From Solirubrobacter soli DSM 22325 (GTDB lineage: Bacteria > Actinomycetota > Thermoleophilia > Solirubrobacterales > Solirubrobacteraceae), in the NCBI RefSeq assembly GCF_000423665.1, contig NZ_AUIK01000026.1, forward strand, positions 1 to 64,000: a stretch of DNA of 64,000 nucleotides. The letters are read 5' to 3'. The notes under the pieces are model-generated. The model did no database searches and was not told where the DNA came from. It was given only the letters and a program-made list of their open reading frames with translations. The position numbers and the translations under genes are program-made. Below are positions 35,891-43,905 of the stretch, in pieces. Numbering within the stretch: position 1 is the stretch's first letter; the number at the start of each line of letters is the position of its first letter.

Positions 35891-38032
35891 TCAGCGATCG
35901 CTGACGGTGGCGACGCCGACCTGCATGGCCACCGCCGCGCGCACCAGCCCGGGGATCTGCTCGCCGGGGACCGGGGGCGAATAGTGGAAGCCCTGGGCGA
36001 GATCGCACCCGATCGCGGCCAGCACGGAGCCGGCCGCGTGGGACTCGACGCCCTCCGCGACCACCCGCAGCCCGAGCGAGCGCCCGAGCGCCGAGGTGGA
36101 GGCCACGATGGCTCTATCCGCCGCATCCCGGTCCATCGACATCACGAACGACTTGTCGATCTTGAGCTCGTTGACGGGGAGCCGTTTGAGATGTTCCAGC
36201 GAGGAATAGCCGGTCCCGAAGTCGTCGAGCGCGAGCCCGAGGCCGAGGTCGGCAAGGTCCGCCAGTACCTCGCCGGCACGCTGCGGATCGTGCAGCATCA
36301 GCGACTCCGTGACCTCGAGCGTCAGCGCCTGCGCCGGAAGTCCGTGGCGGTCGAGGAGGTCCGCTACTTGCCGCGGGGTGCGCAGGTCGAGCAGGTTCTG
36401 GACCGCGAGATTGACCGCGACGTGCAGATCGAGTCCCATCGCGCGCCACTCGGCCAGCTGCGAGAGCGCGGTCTCGAGCACGTGCAGCGTCAGCGGGCGC
36501 ATCAGCGCGGTGTGCTCGGCGTGCGGGAGGAACGCGCCCGGACCGCGCAGCCCGTGGATCGGGTGCTGCCAGCGCACGAGCGCCTCGACGCCGGCCACCA
36601 GCCCGGTCTGGAGGTCGACCTTAGGTTGATAGTGCAGGACGAGCTCGTCGCCCTCCAGCGCGCGCCGCAGCTCCGCCATCAGCGCCAGACGCTCCCGCGA
36701 GTGCCGATCGCGGGTGGAGTCGTAGGCCTGAAAGCCCGTGCGCGCCTCCTTCGCCTGGTACATCGCGACGTCGGCGCGCTGCAGCAGCGCCTCGGCGTCG
36801 ACGCCGTGGTCCGGGCAGAGCGCCGCGCCGATCGACGCGTCCATCACGACCTCGAGCCCGTCGATCTCGAAGGGCGTCTGCAGCGCGATGCCGACCCGCC
36901 GCGAGAGCTCGGTGGCCGCGGCGAGACCGGCGCCCGGGAGCAGCAGCGCGAACTCGTCGCCGCCCATGCGCGCGACCAGCCCCGCCTCCCCCACGACCTC
37001 CTGCAGGCGCGGCCCCAGCTGCGCGAGCAGCAGGTCGCCGGCGTGGTGGCCGAGCGTGTCGTTGAGCTCCTTGAAGCGGTCGAGGTCGACCATCGCCACC
37101 GCCAGCGGCGTGTCGTTGTCGCCGCCGAGCTCATCGTTCAACCGGTCGTGGAACAGACGCCGGTTCGCCAGGCCGGTGAGCTCGTCGGTGAGCGCGAGCT
37201 CGCGGCTGGCGTGCAGGGCGTTGTTCTCGGCGAAGGTCAGCGCGACGCGGCCGAGGACCGCGACGAGGGTCGCCGCCGAGAACCAGATCACGGCGTCGAC
37301 GGTCGGGTGGAAGTGGTCGGCGACGAGCAGCCCGGCGGCGAGCAGCGCGAGCAGCGTCGGCATGACGAGCATGTGCCGGCCGCCGCGCGCGACCTGGCAT
37401 GGCGGCGAGTCGCGGCACCACGCAGCCGCCGCGATCACGAGCATGGACGAGACGCCCAACACCGGCGCGAACCAGGTCTCGCCGGTCCCGTAGACGCCCG
37501 CGCGCACATGCGCGGCGTCGCAGGCGGTGCGCAGCACGACGCCCGCCGCGAGCAGCACCCAGACCGCGTTGACCCGCCACCCGCGCAGCGTCAACGCCAC
37601 GCCGACCATCATCACCAGCAGGGCGTCGCCCATCGGGAACGCGAGCGCGAGCGCGGTCTCGGAAGCGCTGCCGATGTCGGCTCCGAGCGCCGGGCCGAGC
37701 AGCTTGGTGACGACCGCGGCCGCGCCGAGCGCGCCGATGACCGCGTCGAGCGCGAGCGCGAGGCCGAAGCGCGGGACGCGCGCGCGGGCGAACAGGACCG
37801 CCGCGACGAACGCCGCGGGGAAGAAGGCCAGCAGGAAGATGTCGGCGAGCGACGGGAACTCGAGCGCGTCGTGATGAGCGGCGAGCGTGATCGCGCCCGC
37901 GGAGTTGGCGGCCAGCGCGAAGGTGAGCGCCACCCAGGCGCCGCGATCCTGCGTGCGCTTGAAGGCGCGGACCAGCACCGCCGCTGTCGCGACCAGCACC
38001 GGAACACCCGCAAAGAGGACATTCACCTCCAA
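35891..38032 (-). CDS. Membrane-bound GGDEF-EAL cyclic-di-GMP enzyme
   Basis: This protein has 713 residues, with GGAGG just before ATG 38032. About eight hydrophobic helices (residues 1-260) form a membrane sensor. A GGDEF domain (about 275-430) has an intact MGGDEF active site. An EAL domain (about 450-700) has VEALVRW, a DDFGTGYSS loop and KIDKSFV, so both synthesis and breakdown of c-di-GMP are possible. No second sensor domain is seen. It stands alone between an M28 peptidase gene and a small membrane protein gene. Confidence 0.93.
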   Translation of the reverse strand: MEVNVLFAGVPVLVATAAVLVRAFKRTQDRGAWVALTFALAANSAGAITLAAHHDALEFPSLADIFLLAFFPAAFVAAVLFARARVPRFGLALALDAVIGALGAAAVVTKLLGPALGADIGSASETALALAFPMGDALLVMMVGVALTLRGWRVNAVWVLLAAGVVLRTACDAAHVRAGVYGTGETWFAPVLGVSSMLVIAAAAWCRDSPPCQVARGGRHMLVMPTLLALLAAGLLVADHFHPTVDAVIWFSAATLVAVLGRVALTFAENNALHASRELALTDELTGLANRRLFHDRLNDELGGDNDTPLAVAMVDLDRFKELNDTLGHHAGDLLLAQLGPRLQEVVGEAGLVARMGGDEFALLLPGAGLAAATELSRRVGIALQTPFEIDGLEVVMDASIGAALCPDHGVDAEALLQRADVAMYQAKEARTGFQAYDSTRDRHSRERLALMAELRRALEGDELVLHYQPKVDLQTGLVAGVEALVRWQHPIHGLRGPGAFLPHAEHTALMRPLTLHVLETALSQLAEWRAMGLDLHVAVNLAVQNLLDLRTPRQVADLLDRHGLPAQALTLEVTESLMLHDPQRAGEVLADLADLGLGLALDDFGTGYSSLEHLKRLPVNELKIDKSFVMSMDRDAADRAIVASTSALGRSLGLRVVAEGVESHAAGSVLAAIGCDLAQGFHYSPPVPGEQIPGLVRAAVAMQVGVATVSDR

Positions 38033-38049
38033 CCGGATCGGCGCGGCTG

Positions 38050-38078
38050 GACGGGACTTGACCCGTCAGCCCGCTGAC
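38050..38078. terminator. Nested hairpins between two minus-strand genes
   Basis: gacggg/cccgtc (38050-38067) and gtcagc/gctgac (38065-38078) are overlapping perfect inverted repeats. They lie between the stop of the small membrane protein gene (38084) and the start of the GGDEF-EAL gene (38032). Only one can fold at a time, so they may terminate the upstream gene or switch the leader of the downstream one. Confidence 0.4.
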
Positions 38079-38083
38079 GCCCT

Positions 38084-38395
38084 TCAAGTGGACGACTGTT
38101 TGGCCGCGCGAGCCCAGAGCAGGTACGCGGTGCCGAGCGGAACGCCCACCGAGACAGCCGCGACGAGCCACAGCGCGCCGCCTCCCTGCGCGGCGATCAC
38201 GCCGAAGAACATCCCCGTGACGAGGCCGCCCGGCCACAGGAACGTGCCGGCCAGCTTCTCGGGCACGCTCCAGACCTTCGAGCGCCACAGCGCGTAGACG
38301 CCGACGAACCAGCCGATCCCGACGAAGAACGCGCCGAGCATCAGCAGGACGATCGTCGACCACTCGCTGCCGTCGGCCGGCGCGCGGCGACTCAC
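38084..38395 (-). CDS. Small three-helix membrane protein
   Basis: This protein has 103 residues from a GTG at 38395 with AGGGTGG just before it. It has three hydrophobic helices (STIVLLMLGAFFVGIGWFVG, an LWPGGLVTGMFFGVIAAQGG segment, LWLVAAVSVGVPLGTAYLLW) and a short basic end. I do not recognise a family. It is divergent from the methyltransferase gene. The longer open frame upstream is antisense to that gene. Confidence 0.6.
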   Translation of the reverse strand: MSRRAPADGSEWSTIVLLMLGAFFVGIGWFVGVYALWRSKVWSVPEKLAGTFLWPGGLVTGMFFGVIAAQGGGALWLVAAVSVGVPLGTAYLLWARAAKQSST

Positions 38396-38491
38396 GAAGC
38401 CACCCTGGTACGCCCGAAACCGCACGGCCGGTCCCTCGAGGACGTGGGCCGGGCTCGCTTGTTCATCGGCGCACGGTATCCCTTGCGGGTG

Positions 38492-39415
38492 ATGGACGAC
38501 CTCATGGACCTGATGACGCCCTGGTGCGTCCACGCCGTCGCCACGCTGAGGATCGCGGAGTTGGTCGACGGCGGTACCGACTCGATCGGCGCGCTGGCGG
38601 CCGCTGCCGGCTGCGACGAGCGCGCGTTGCACAACGTCCTCGGACATTTGGCGACCAAGGGCGTGTTCACCGAGCCCTCGCCCGGCCGCTTCGCGCTGAC
38701 CGACGCGGGCCGCTCGCTGCTGGGCATGCCGTTCCTCCGGCTGGACGGGATCGGCGGGCGATTCGCGGGCGCGTGGGAGACGATCCCCGCCTACGTGCGC
38801 ACCGGCCGGCCGGCCTACGCGGACAAGTTCGGGCGCCCGTTCTGGGACGACCTCGCCGCGCACGAGGAGCTCGCGACCGAGTTCGATGACCTGATCGGTC
38901 CCGGCGGCCACTCGACGCCCGATCCGGACTTCGGGTTGCCGATGGACGAGATCGCGACCGTCGTCGACCTGGGCGGCGGGACGGGCGCGCTGCTGCGCGA
39001 GGTCACGCGCGCGTACCCGCACGTGCGCGCGACCCTGGTCGACTTCCCCGGCACGGTGGCGCGCGCGTCGGGCGACTTCGCCACGGTCGGCCAGAGCTTC
39101 TTCGACCCGCTGCCCGCGGGCGCCGACCTGTACATCCTGCGCAGCGTGCTCAACGACTGGCCGGACGCGGACACCGACGCGCTGCTGCGCAACGTCGCCG
39201 CGGCGATGGGCGATTCGAGCCGCCTGATCGTCTCCGGCGGCGTCGCGGCCGACGACGCGCCGCGGAGGTTGATGATCGAGATGGTCCTGGTCGGCGGGAC
39301 CACGGACTCGCTCGCCGCGTTCCGGGAGCGCGCGGTGCGGGCCGGACTGGACGTCGTCCGCTCGGGAGAGCAGGCTGACGGGCGCTACTACGTTGAGCTC
39401 AAGAGGAGGCCCTGA
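38492..39415 (+). CDS. SAM-dependent O-methyltransferase (family 2)
   Basis: This protein has 307 residues from ATG 38492. The N-terminal winged-helix dimerisation domain (residues 1-90: LMTPWCVHAVATLRIAELVD) is followed by the SAM-binding fold with VVDLGGGTGALLREV at about 150-165. Acidic and aromatic motifs follow (VDFPGTVARA, LRSVLNDWPDADTDALLRN). This matches the AdoMet methyltransferase_2 family (plant and polyketide O-methyltransferase type). The start could also be the GTG one codon earlier. It is translationally coupled to the TfoX-like gene by TGATG. Substrate unknown. Confidence 0.87.
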   Translation: MDDLMDLMTPWCVHAVATLRIAELVDGGTDSIGALAAAAGCDERALHNVLGHLATKGVFTEPSPGRFALTDAGRSLLGMPFLRLDGIGGRFAGAWETIPAYVRTGRPAYADKFGRPFWDDLAAHEELATEFDDLIGPGGHSTPDPDFGLPMDEIATVVDLGGGTGALLREVTRAYPHVRATLVDFPGTVARASGDFATVGQSFFDPLPAGADLYILRSVLNDWPDADTDALLRNVAAAMGDSSRLIVSGGVAADDAPRRLMIEMVLVGGTTDSLAAFRERAVRAGLDVVRSGEQADGRYYVELKRRP

Positions 39416-39747
39416 TGGCGTACGACGAACAGCTGGCGGCGCGGATCTCCGAGCTCATCCACGCCCGCCCCGGCGTGGTCGAACGCAAGATGTTCGGCGG
39501 CATGGGCTGGACGATCGGCGGCAACATGGCCGTCGGCGTGATGCGCGAGGACCACATGGTCGTCCGGCTCCCGCCGGAGGAGGTCGACGAGGCCATCCAG
39601 GCCCCGCACGTCCACGAGTTCGGCCGCCCGGGCTCCAAGCCGATGAAGGGCTTCGTGCTGATCGACCCGGACGGGCTCAGCGACGCGGAGCTGGCCGAGT
39701 GGGTGGAGCGCGGCGCCGCGCGGGCGCTGGAGCTGCCCGCTAAGTAG
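39415..39747 (+). CDS. TfoX N-terminal-domain protein
   Basis: This protein has 110 residues, a complete TfoX_N domain (VERKMFGGMGWTIGGNMAVG, then MVVRLPPEEVDEA and GRPMKGF-like GSKPMKGFVLID). It lacks the C-terminal domain of the competence regulator TfoX/Sxy, as is usual for actinobacterial members. Its start overlaps the methyltransferase stop (TGATG). Function in this group is unknown. Its end overlaps the convergent gene by 8 bp. Confidence 0.88.
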   Translation: MAYDEQLAARISELIHARPGVVERKMFGGMGWTIGGNMAVGVMREDHMVVRLPPEEVDEAIQAPHVHEFGRPGSKPMKGFVLIDPDGLSDAELAEWVERGAARALELPAK

Positions 39748-40501
39748 CCGCCGCCGCGAGGTCGGACGCCAGGTCGATGAGCGGGGCGTGGATGCCGGGA
39801 ACGGCGGCCATCGCGCCCGTCGAGTCGATCGTCAGCGGGTTGCCCGCGTAGTCGGTGACCGTGGCGCCGGCGGCGCGGGCGATCGCGTGGCCCGCGACGA
39901 CGTCGTACGGGTTGTTGTGGGCGAGGAACATGCCCTGGATCTGGCCGCCGACGAGCCAGGTCCAGAGGACCGACGCGGCGCCGACGCAACGGAACCGCAG
40001 CGCGCGGCGGTGGACCTCTGAGCCCAGGTTCAGGAACGCGTCCATGCGCGGCCCGCCGCGGTGGAAGGCGTCGCCGACCGCGACGATCCCCTCGTCGAGG
40101 GCGTCGACGTCGTTCAGGTGGCCCGCGGTCGAGTCGACGCGGGTGCCGAGGAACGGCAGGTCGATCACGCCGAGCACGGGCACGCCGTCCTCGAGCAGGC
40201 CGACCATCACGCCGCACAGCGGTGAGCCGGTGGCGTAGTTGATCGTGCCGTCGAGCGGGTCGACGACCCACACGCGGCCGGTGTGCAGCTCGGCGCCGCC
40301 GCCCTCCTCGCCGTAGAAGCCGATGTCGGGCGTCGACTCCGACAGCAGGCGCTTGAGCAGCGCCTCGGAGGCGGTGTCGACCTCCGTCAGGAAGTCCTTG
40401 GCGGCCTTCGCCGTGCGGGTGTGGCGCTCGTCGCGCCGGGCGCGCAGCAGCGCGACGGCCTCGTCCACCGCGGCGTGCGCCGCTGCCAGCTCTCGCTTCA
40501 C
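39740..40501 (-). CDS. Inositol-monophosphatase-family phosphatase
   Basis: This protein has 253 residues from a GTG. It has the lithium-sensitive phosphatase motifs: GEEGG (metal-binding Glu), WVVDPLDGTINYATG (the DPxDGT site) and NPYDVVAGHAIARAAG (which replaces WDxAAG). TDYAGNPL near the end is also typical. Likely substrates are inositol phosphate, histidinol phosphate or PAP; sequence alone does not decide. The GTG directly follows an AAGGGG run. It is downstream of the small cupin gene. Confidence 0.87.
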   Translation of the reverse strand: MKRELAAAHAAVDEAVALLRARRDERHTRTAKAAKDFLTEVDTASEALLKRLLSESTPDIGFYGEEGGGAELHTGRVWVVDPLDGTINYATGSPLCGVMVGLLEDGVPVLGVIDLPFLGTRVDSTAGHLNDVDALDEGIVAVGDAFHRGGPRMDAFLNLGSEVHRRALRFRCVGAASVLWTWLVGGQIQGMFLAHNNPYDVVAGHAIARAAGATVTDYAGNPLTIDSTGAMAAVPGIHAPLIDLASDLAAAAT

Positions 40502-40505
40502 CCCC

Positions 40506-40730
40506 TTAACGTGACACGGCGACGAGCACGGTGGGCTCCGAGCCCGGGTTGTGCAGGGCGCGCAGCGGCACGCCCTGCAGGTAGAGCAGGTCGCCGCGGC
40601 CGAACGAGCTGCGCGCGCCGGAGACGCCGCACAGCTCGAGCTCGCCCGAGCGCACGAGCACGATGGCGTCGCGCCACTCGTCCTCGTCGTAGGGGCGCTC
40701 GTCCCCGGGCGCGACCGCGACCACCCGCAT
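40506..40730 (-). CDS. Small cupin-like protein next to an ECF sigma factor
   Basis: This protein has 74 residues from ATG 40730, two bases after the sigma factor's stop. Residues about 25-72 have the second half of a cupin barrel (IVLVRSGELELCGVSGARSS, FGRGDLLYLQG, NPGSEPTVLVAV). Cupin-like proteins encoded directly behind ECF sigma factors can act as anti-sigma or sensor partners (ChrR type). This one is too short to be a full anti-sigma factor, so its role is uncertain. Confidence 0.72.
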   Translation of the reverse strand: MRVVAVAPGDERPYDEDEWRDAIVLVRSGELELCGVSGARSSFGRGDLLYLQGVPLRALHNPGSEPTVLVAVSR

Positions 40731-40732
40731 CC

Positions 40733-41662
40733 TCACAGCGTCTCCGGCAGCCCGAAGGCTGGGTACAGCGAGGCGCCGAACGTGACGATGTCGGTGATCC
40801 TGCCGTCGGCGACGGTCAGCACGTCCAGCGCGAGCGCCTCGAACGTGTCCCCGCCGGGCTTGCGCAGGTAGTTGGCGACGGCGGGCTGGCGGTTGGCGAA
40901 CGTGAGCACGCAGCGGAACTCGCCGAGGCGCTCCGGGTCGCCGAAGCCGCCCTGCTCCCAGAAGTCGACGATGGTGTCGACGCCGACGAACATGCCCGGC
41001 TCGGGCGGCATCGAGAAGCGCAGGTCGTCGACGAACAGGGCCTTCAGCGCGGGGATGTCGCCGGCCTCGGAGGCCTCCATGTAGCGGGCGACGAGCGCCT
41101 TGTCGGCGGCGCTGGCTTCGACGCTCCACTCGCTCCGGCGCGCCGGCAGGTGCTCCTTCAACGCGGCGCGGGCGCGCTGGAGCGCGGAGTTGACGGACGC
41201 CTCGGTGGTCTCGAGCAGCTCGGCGGTGTCGCGGGCGCGCCAGCCGAGCACGTCGCGCATGATCAGCACGGCGCGGGCGCGCGGCGCCGCGTACTGCAAC
41301 GCGACCAGGAACGCGAGCTCGATCGTCTCGCGGGCGACGACCTCCGCGTCGGTCTCGTCGTCGGCCGCGACCAGGAGGTCGTCCGGGATCGGCTGCAGCC
41401 ACGAGAGCTCACCGTCGGCGGTGGGGACCCGCGGGCGCTTCTCGAGCGCGTCGATGCACACGTTGGTGGCGATCCGGTACAGCCAGGCGCGCAGCGACGC
41501 GCGGCCGGCGTAGGTCTCGCGGAACCGCCAGGCGCGAAGGAACGTCTCCTGCGTGAGGTCCTCGGCCTCGTCGAGCGAGCCGGACATGCGGTAGCAGTGG
41601 ACCTGCAGCTCGCGGCGGTGCTGTTCGATCTGTGCGCTGAAAGCGGTCTCGGTCACGGTCAT
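40733..41662 (-). CDS. ECF sigma factor with C-terminal SnoaL-like domain
   Basis: This protein has 309 residues. Sigma-70 region 2 lies at about 10-85 (ELQVHCYRMSGSLDEAEDLT, ETFLRAWRF, AWLYRIATNVCIDALEKRPR). Region 4 lies at about 125-185 (ELAFLVALQYAAPRARAVLI, AELLETTEASVNSALQRAR). A SnoaL/NTF2-like domain follows (about 195-305: YMEASEAGDIPALKALFVDD). This is the architecture of ECF groups with a fused SnoaL domain (TIGR02960, SigJ/ECF41-like), where the extension replaces an anti-sigma factor. It is followed by a small cupin gene and is divergent from an ABC exporter. Confidence 0.92.
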   Translation of the reverse strand: MTVTETAFSAQIEQHRRELQVHCYRMSGSLDEAEDLTQETFLRAWRFRETYAGRASLRAWLYRIATNVCIDALEKRPRVPTADGELSWLQPIPDDLLVAADDETDAEVVARETIELAFLVALQYAAPRARAVLIMRDVLGWRARDTAELLETTEASVNSALQRARAALKEHLPARRSEWSVEASAADKALVARYMEASEAGDIPALKALFVDDLRFSMPPEPGMFVGVDTIVDFWEQGGFGDPERLGEFRCVLTFANRQPAVANYLRKPGGDTFEALALDVLTVADGRITDIVTFGASLYPAFGLPETL

Positions 41663-41711
41663 GCCTTCTGTGACGGCGGTGCCCTTGAAAACTCATCGAA
41701 TTAGACAACCA

Positions 41712-41733
41712 CCGGGGGGCTGCCGCCCCCCGG
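41712..41733. promoter_or_regulatory. G/C hairpin in the divergent promoter region
   Basis: ccgggggg and ccccccgg pair around ctgccg in the 97-bp gap between the divergent ECF sigma and ABC transporter genes. It sits upstream of the TATAAG motif of the ABC operon, so it is not a terminator for either gene. A regulator site or cruciform is possible. Confidence 0.35.
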
Positions 41734-41742
41734 ACCCCCTGC

Positions 41743-41748
41743 TATAAG
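41743..41748 (+). promoter_or_regulatory. Likely -10 element of the ABC exporter operon
   Basis: TATAAG stands out in GC-rich sequence, with 11 bases between it and the ATG at 41760. Transcription would start very near the ATG, and there is no Shine-Dalgarno sequence, so a near-leaderless mRNA is likely. No clear -35 box at the standard spacing. Confidence 0.5.
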
Positions 41749-41759
41749 GCTCGCCGCTC

Positions 41760-42524
41760 ATGCACGCCCTGGACATTGAAGACCTGGTCAAGCGGTACCC
41801 GACCGGCACCGAGGCGCTCAAGGGCGTCTCGCTGCACATCGAGGAGGGCGAGTTCTTCGGTCTACTCGGCCCGAACGGCGCCGGCAAGTCGACGCTGATC
41901 CACTGCACGACCGGGCTCGCGCAGCCGACGTCGGGCGCGATCCGCGTGTTCGGCCACGACGCCGTGCACCATTACGGCGACGCACGGATGGCCGTGGGGC
42001 TGGCGCCGCAGGAGCTCAACCTCGACTGGTTCCTGACGCTCGAGGAGCAGCTCGACTACCACGGCGGCTACTTCGGGATGCCGCGCAAGGAGCGCCGCGA
42101 GCGGGCGCGCGAGCTGCTCGACGAGTTCTCGCTGACGGCCAAGAAGGACGACCGCACGCGGACGCTCTCCGGCGGTATGAAGCGGCGACTGGTGCTCGCC
42201 CGCGCGCTGATGCACCGGCCGAAGCTGCTGATCCTCGACGAGCCGACGGCGGGCGTGGACGTCGAGCTGCGGCTCGAGCTCTGGCACTACGTCCAGCGCA
42301 TCAACGCGGAGGGCACGACGATCCTGCTCACGACGCACTACCTCGAAGAGGCCGAGCAGCTGTGCAACAAGATCGCGTTCATCAACGGGGGCGAGATCGT
42401 CGCCACCGGGACGAGCGGCGATTTGGCGGAGCAGTACGGCGTGAGGTCTTTGGAGGACGCCTACCTGGCGCTGGTCGGCCGCGGCGAGCTCAGCCGCGCC
42501 CACATCGGGGCCGACGCACCTTGA
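41760..42524 (+). CDS. ABC-2 type transporter ATP-binding protein
   Basis: This protein has 254 residues with Walker A GPNGAGKST (about residues 37-45), signature LSGGMKRRL, Walker B LLILDEPTAGVD and switch His in LLTTHYLEEAEQLC. It is of the drug/polysaccharide exporter subfamily (DrrA/NodI/YadG type). The TTG of the permease gene lies within its stop (TTGA), so the two form one exporter. The substrate could be a drug, lipid or polymer. Confidence 0.94.
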   Translation: MHALDIEDLVKRYPTGTEALKGVSLHIEEGEFFGLLGPNGAGKSTLIHCTTGLAQPTSGAIRVFGHDAVHHYGDARMAVGLAPQELNLDWFLTLEEQLDYHGGYFGMPRKERRERARELLDEFSLTAKKDDRTRTLSGGMKRRLVLARALMHRPKLLILDEPTAGVDVELRLELWHYVQRINAEGTTILLTTHYLEEAEQLCNKIAFINGGEIVATGTSGDLAEQYGVRSLEDAYLALVGRGELSRAHIGADAP

Positions 42525-43288
42525 GTCCCGGGCAGATCCGCTTCCTGTCGCTCGTGCGGCGGGAGACGACGCGCTTCTGGAAGATCAAGCGCCAGACGCT
42601 CGGCGCGCCGCTGCTGGAGACGTTCCTCTACATCAGCGTCTTCGGCGCCGCCCTGGGAAGCCGCATCGACAAGCTCCACGGGGTCGACTACGTCGTCTTC
42701 ATCATCCCTGGGCTGATCATGATGGCCTGGGCGACGAACGCGTTCTCGAACAACTCGTCGTCGCTGCTGCAGCAGAAGTTCCAGCGCTCGATCGACGACC
42801 AGCTCTCCTCCCCCGCGTCGCCTTCGGAGCTGTTGCTCGCGTTCTCCGCGGGCGGGTTCCTGCGCGGCGGGATCGTCGCGGTGTGCACGTTCGTCGCCGC
42901 GCGGGTGCTCGTCGACATCCCGCTGGAGAACGTGTTGGTGCTCGTCCCCTCGCTGTTCCTCGTGGGCTTCTTCTTCTCCCAGCTCGGCGTGCTCGTGGGG
43001 CTGCGGGCGGAGCAGTTCGACGACGTCAGCTTCTATCAGACGTTCATCCTCACGCCGCTGATCTTCCTCGGTGGCGTCTTCTACAGCGCCGCGCTGCTGC
43101 CCGAGCCGTTCCAGACGCTGACGCGCTTCGATCCCGTCTACTACATGATCGGTCTGGTCCGCTACGGCTTCCTCGGCTACAGCGACCAGAGCATCCCGCT
43201 GTCGCTGCTGTTCCTGGTCGGCGCGTCTGCAGGACTGTTTGCGATCAACTACCGCCTCTTCGCGCGGGGGTACCGTCTGCGGGCATAG
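42521..43288 (+). CDS. ABC-2 type transporter permease
   Basis: This protein has 255 residues from a TTG that overlaps the ATPase stop. It has six hydrophobic helices in the ABC-2 membrane pattern: LETFLYISVFGAALGS, VDYVVFIIPGLIMMAWATNA, LLLAFSAGGFLRGG, LVLVPSLFLVGFFFSQLGVL, FILTPLIFLGGVFYSAALLP and the C-terminal LLFLVGASAGLFAINYRLF. It pairs with the ATP-binding protein to export its substrate across the inner membrane. A Clp N-domain gene follows two bases after its stop. Confidence 0.9.
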   Translation: MSPGQIRFLSLVRRETTRFWKIKRQTLGAPLLETFLYISVFGAALGSRIDKLHGVDYVVFIIPGLIMMAWATNAFSNNSSSLLQQKFQRSIDDQLSSPASPSELLLAFSAGGFLRGGIVAVCTFVAARVLVDIPLENVLVLVPSLFLVGFFFSQLGVLVGLRAEQFDDVSFYQTFILTPLIFLGGVFYSAALLPEPFQTLTRFDPVYYMIGLVRYGFLGYSDQSIPLSLLFLVGASAGLFAINYRLFARGYRLRA

Positions 43289-43290
43289 CC

Positions 43291-43905
43291 ATGTTCGAAC
43301 GGTTCACGCAGGACGCCCAACAGGTCGTCGTCAAGGCCCAGGGCGAGGCGCGCGACATGCGCCAGGGGCACATCGGGACCGAGCACCTGCTCGTGGCGCT
43401 GGCCGGCGAGCCGGAGGTCGCGGCGCTTGGGCTGGACCCCGAGCGCGCGCGGGCCGAGGTGGTCAAGACGACCGGGCTGGGTGACGTGGGCGTGTCCGGG
43501 CGGATCCCGTTCACGGCGGCGGCGAAAGAGGCGCTCGAGGAGTCGCTACGGGAGGCGATGCGGCTCGGTCAGCGCGAGGTCGGCCCGGGACACCTGCTGC
43601 TCGCCGTGCTCAAGCAGCGCGACGGCGTCGCGCGGCGCATCCTCGTGGCGGCGGGCGCGACGCCGAGCGAGTTGCGCGAGCGGATCACGCAGCGGCTCGC
43701 CGCCGCCCCGCCGCCCGGCGCCGTGGCGGCGTCCGTCGTCTCCGAGCGGGTCACCGTCGCGCTCAACGGGGTCGGGTTCGGCGCGATCGGCTCGTCGAGC
43801 GTCGACGCGCACCTGCTCAGCCTCATCCTCGACCGCGACGGCGCCGTCGCGGCCTGGCTGCGCGAGCGCGGCGTCACCGAGGACGCCGTGCGGCGGTTGG
43901 GTTAG
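43291..43905 (+). CDS. Stand-alone Clp N-domain protein
   Basis: This protein has 204 residues. The two Clp_N repeats of ClpA/ClpC lie in residues 1-145 (MFERFTQDAQQVVVKAQGEA, GHIGTEHLLVAL, REVGPGHLLLAVL), without any AAA ATPase module. The rest (about 146-204) is a helical segment with AHLLSLILDRDGAVAAWLRE, which looks like part of a third repeat. Such proteins may act as adaptors or compete for ClpC substrates. It follows the ABC permease by two bases. Its stop shares TTAG with the convergent gene. Confidence 0.85.
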   Translation: MFERFTQDAQQVVVKAQGEARDMRQGHIGTEHLLVALAGEPEVAALGLDPERARAEVVKTTGLGDVGVSGRIPFTAAAKEALEESLREAMRLGQREVGPGHLLLAVLKQRDGVARRILVAAGATPSELRERITQRLAAAPPPGAVAASVVSERVTVALNGVGFGAIGSSSVDAHLLSLILDRDGAVAAWLRERGVTEDAVRRLG

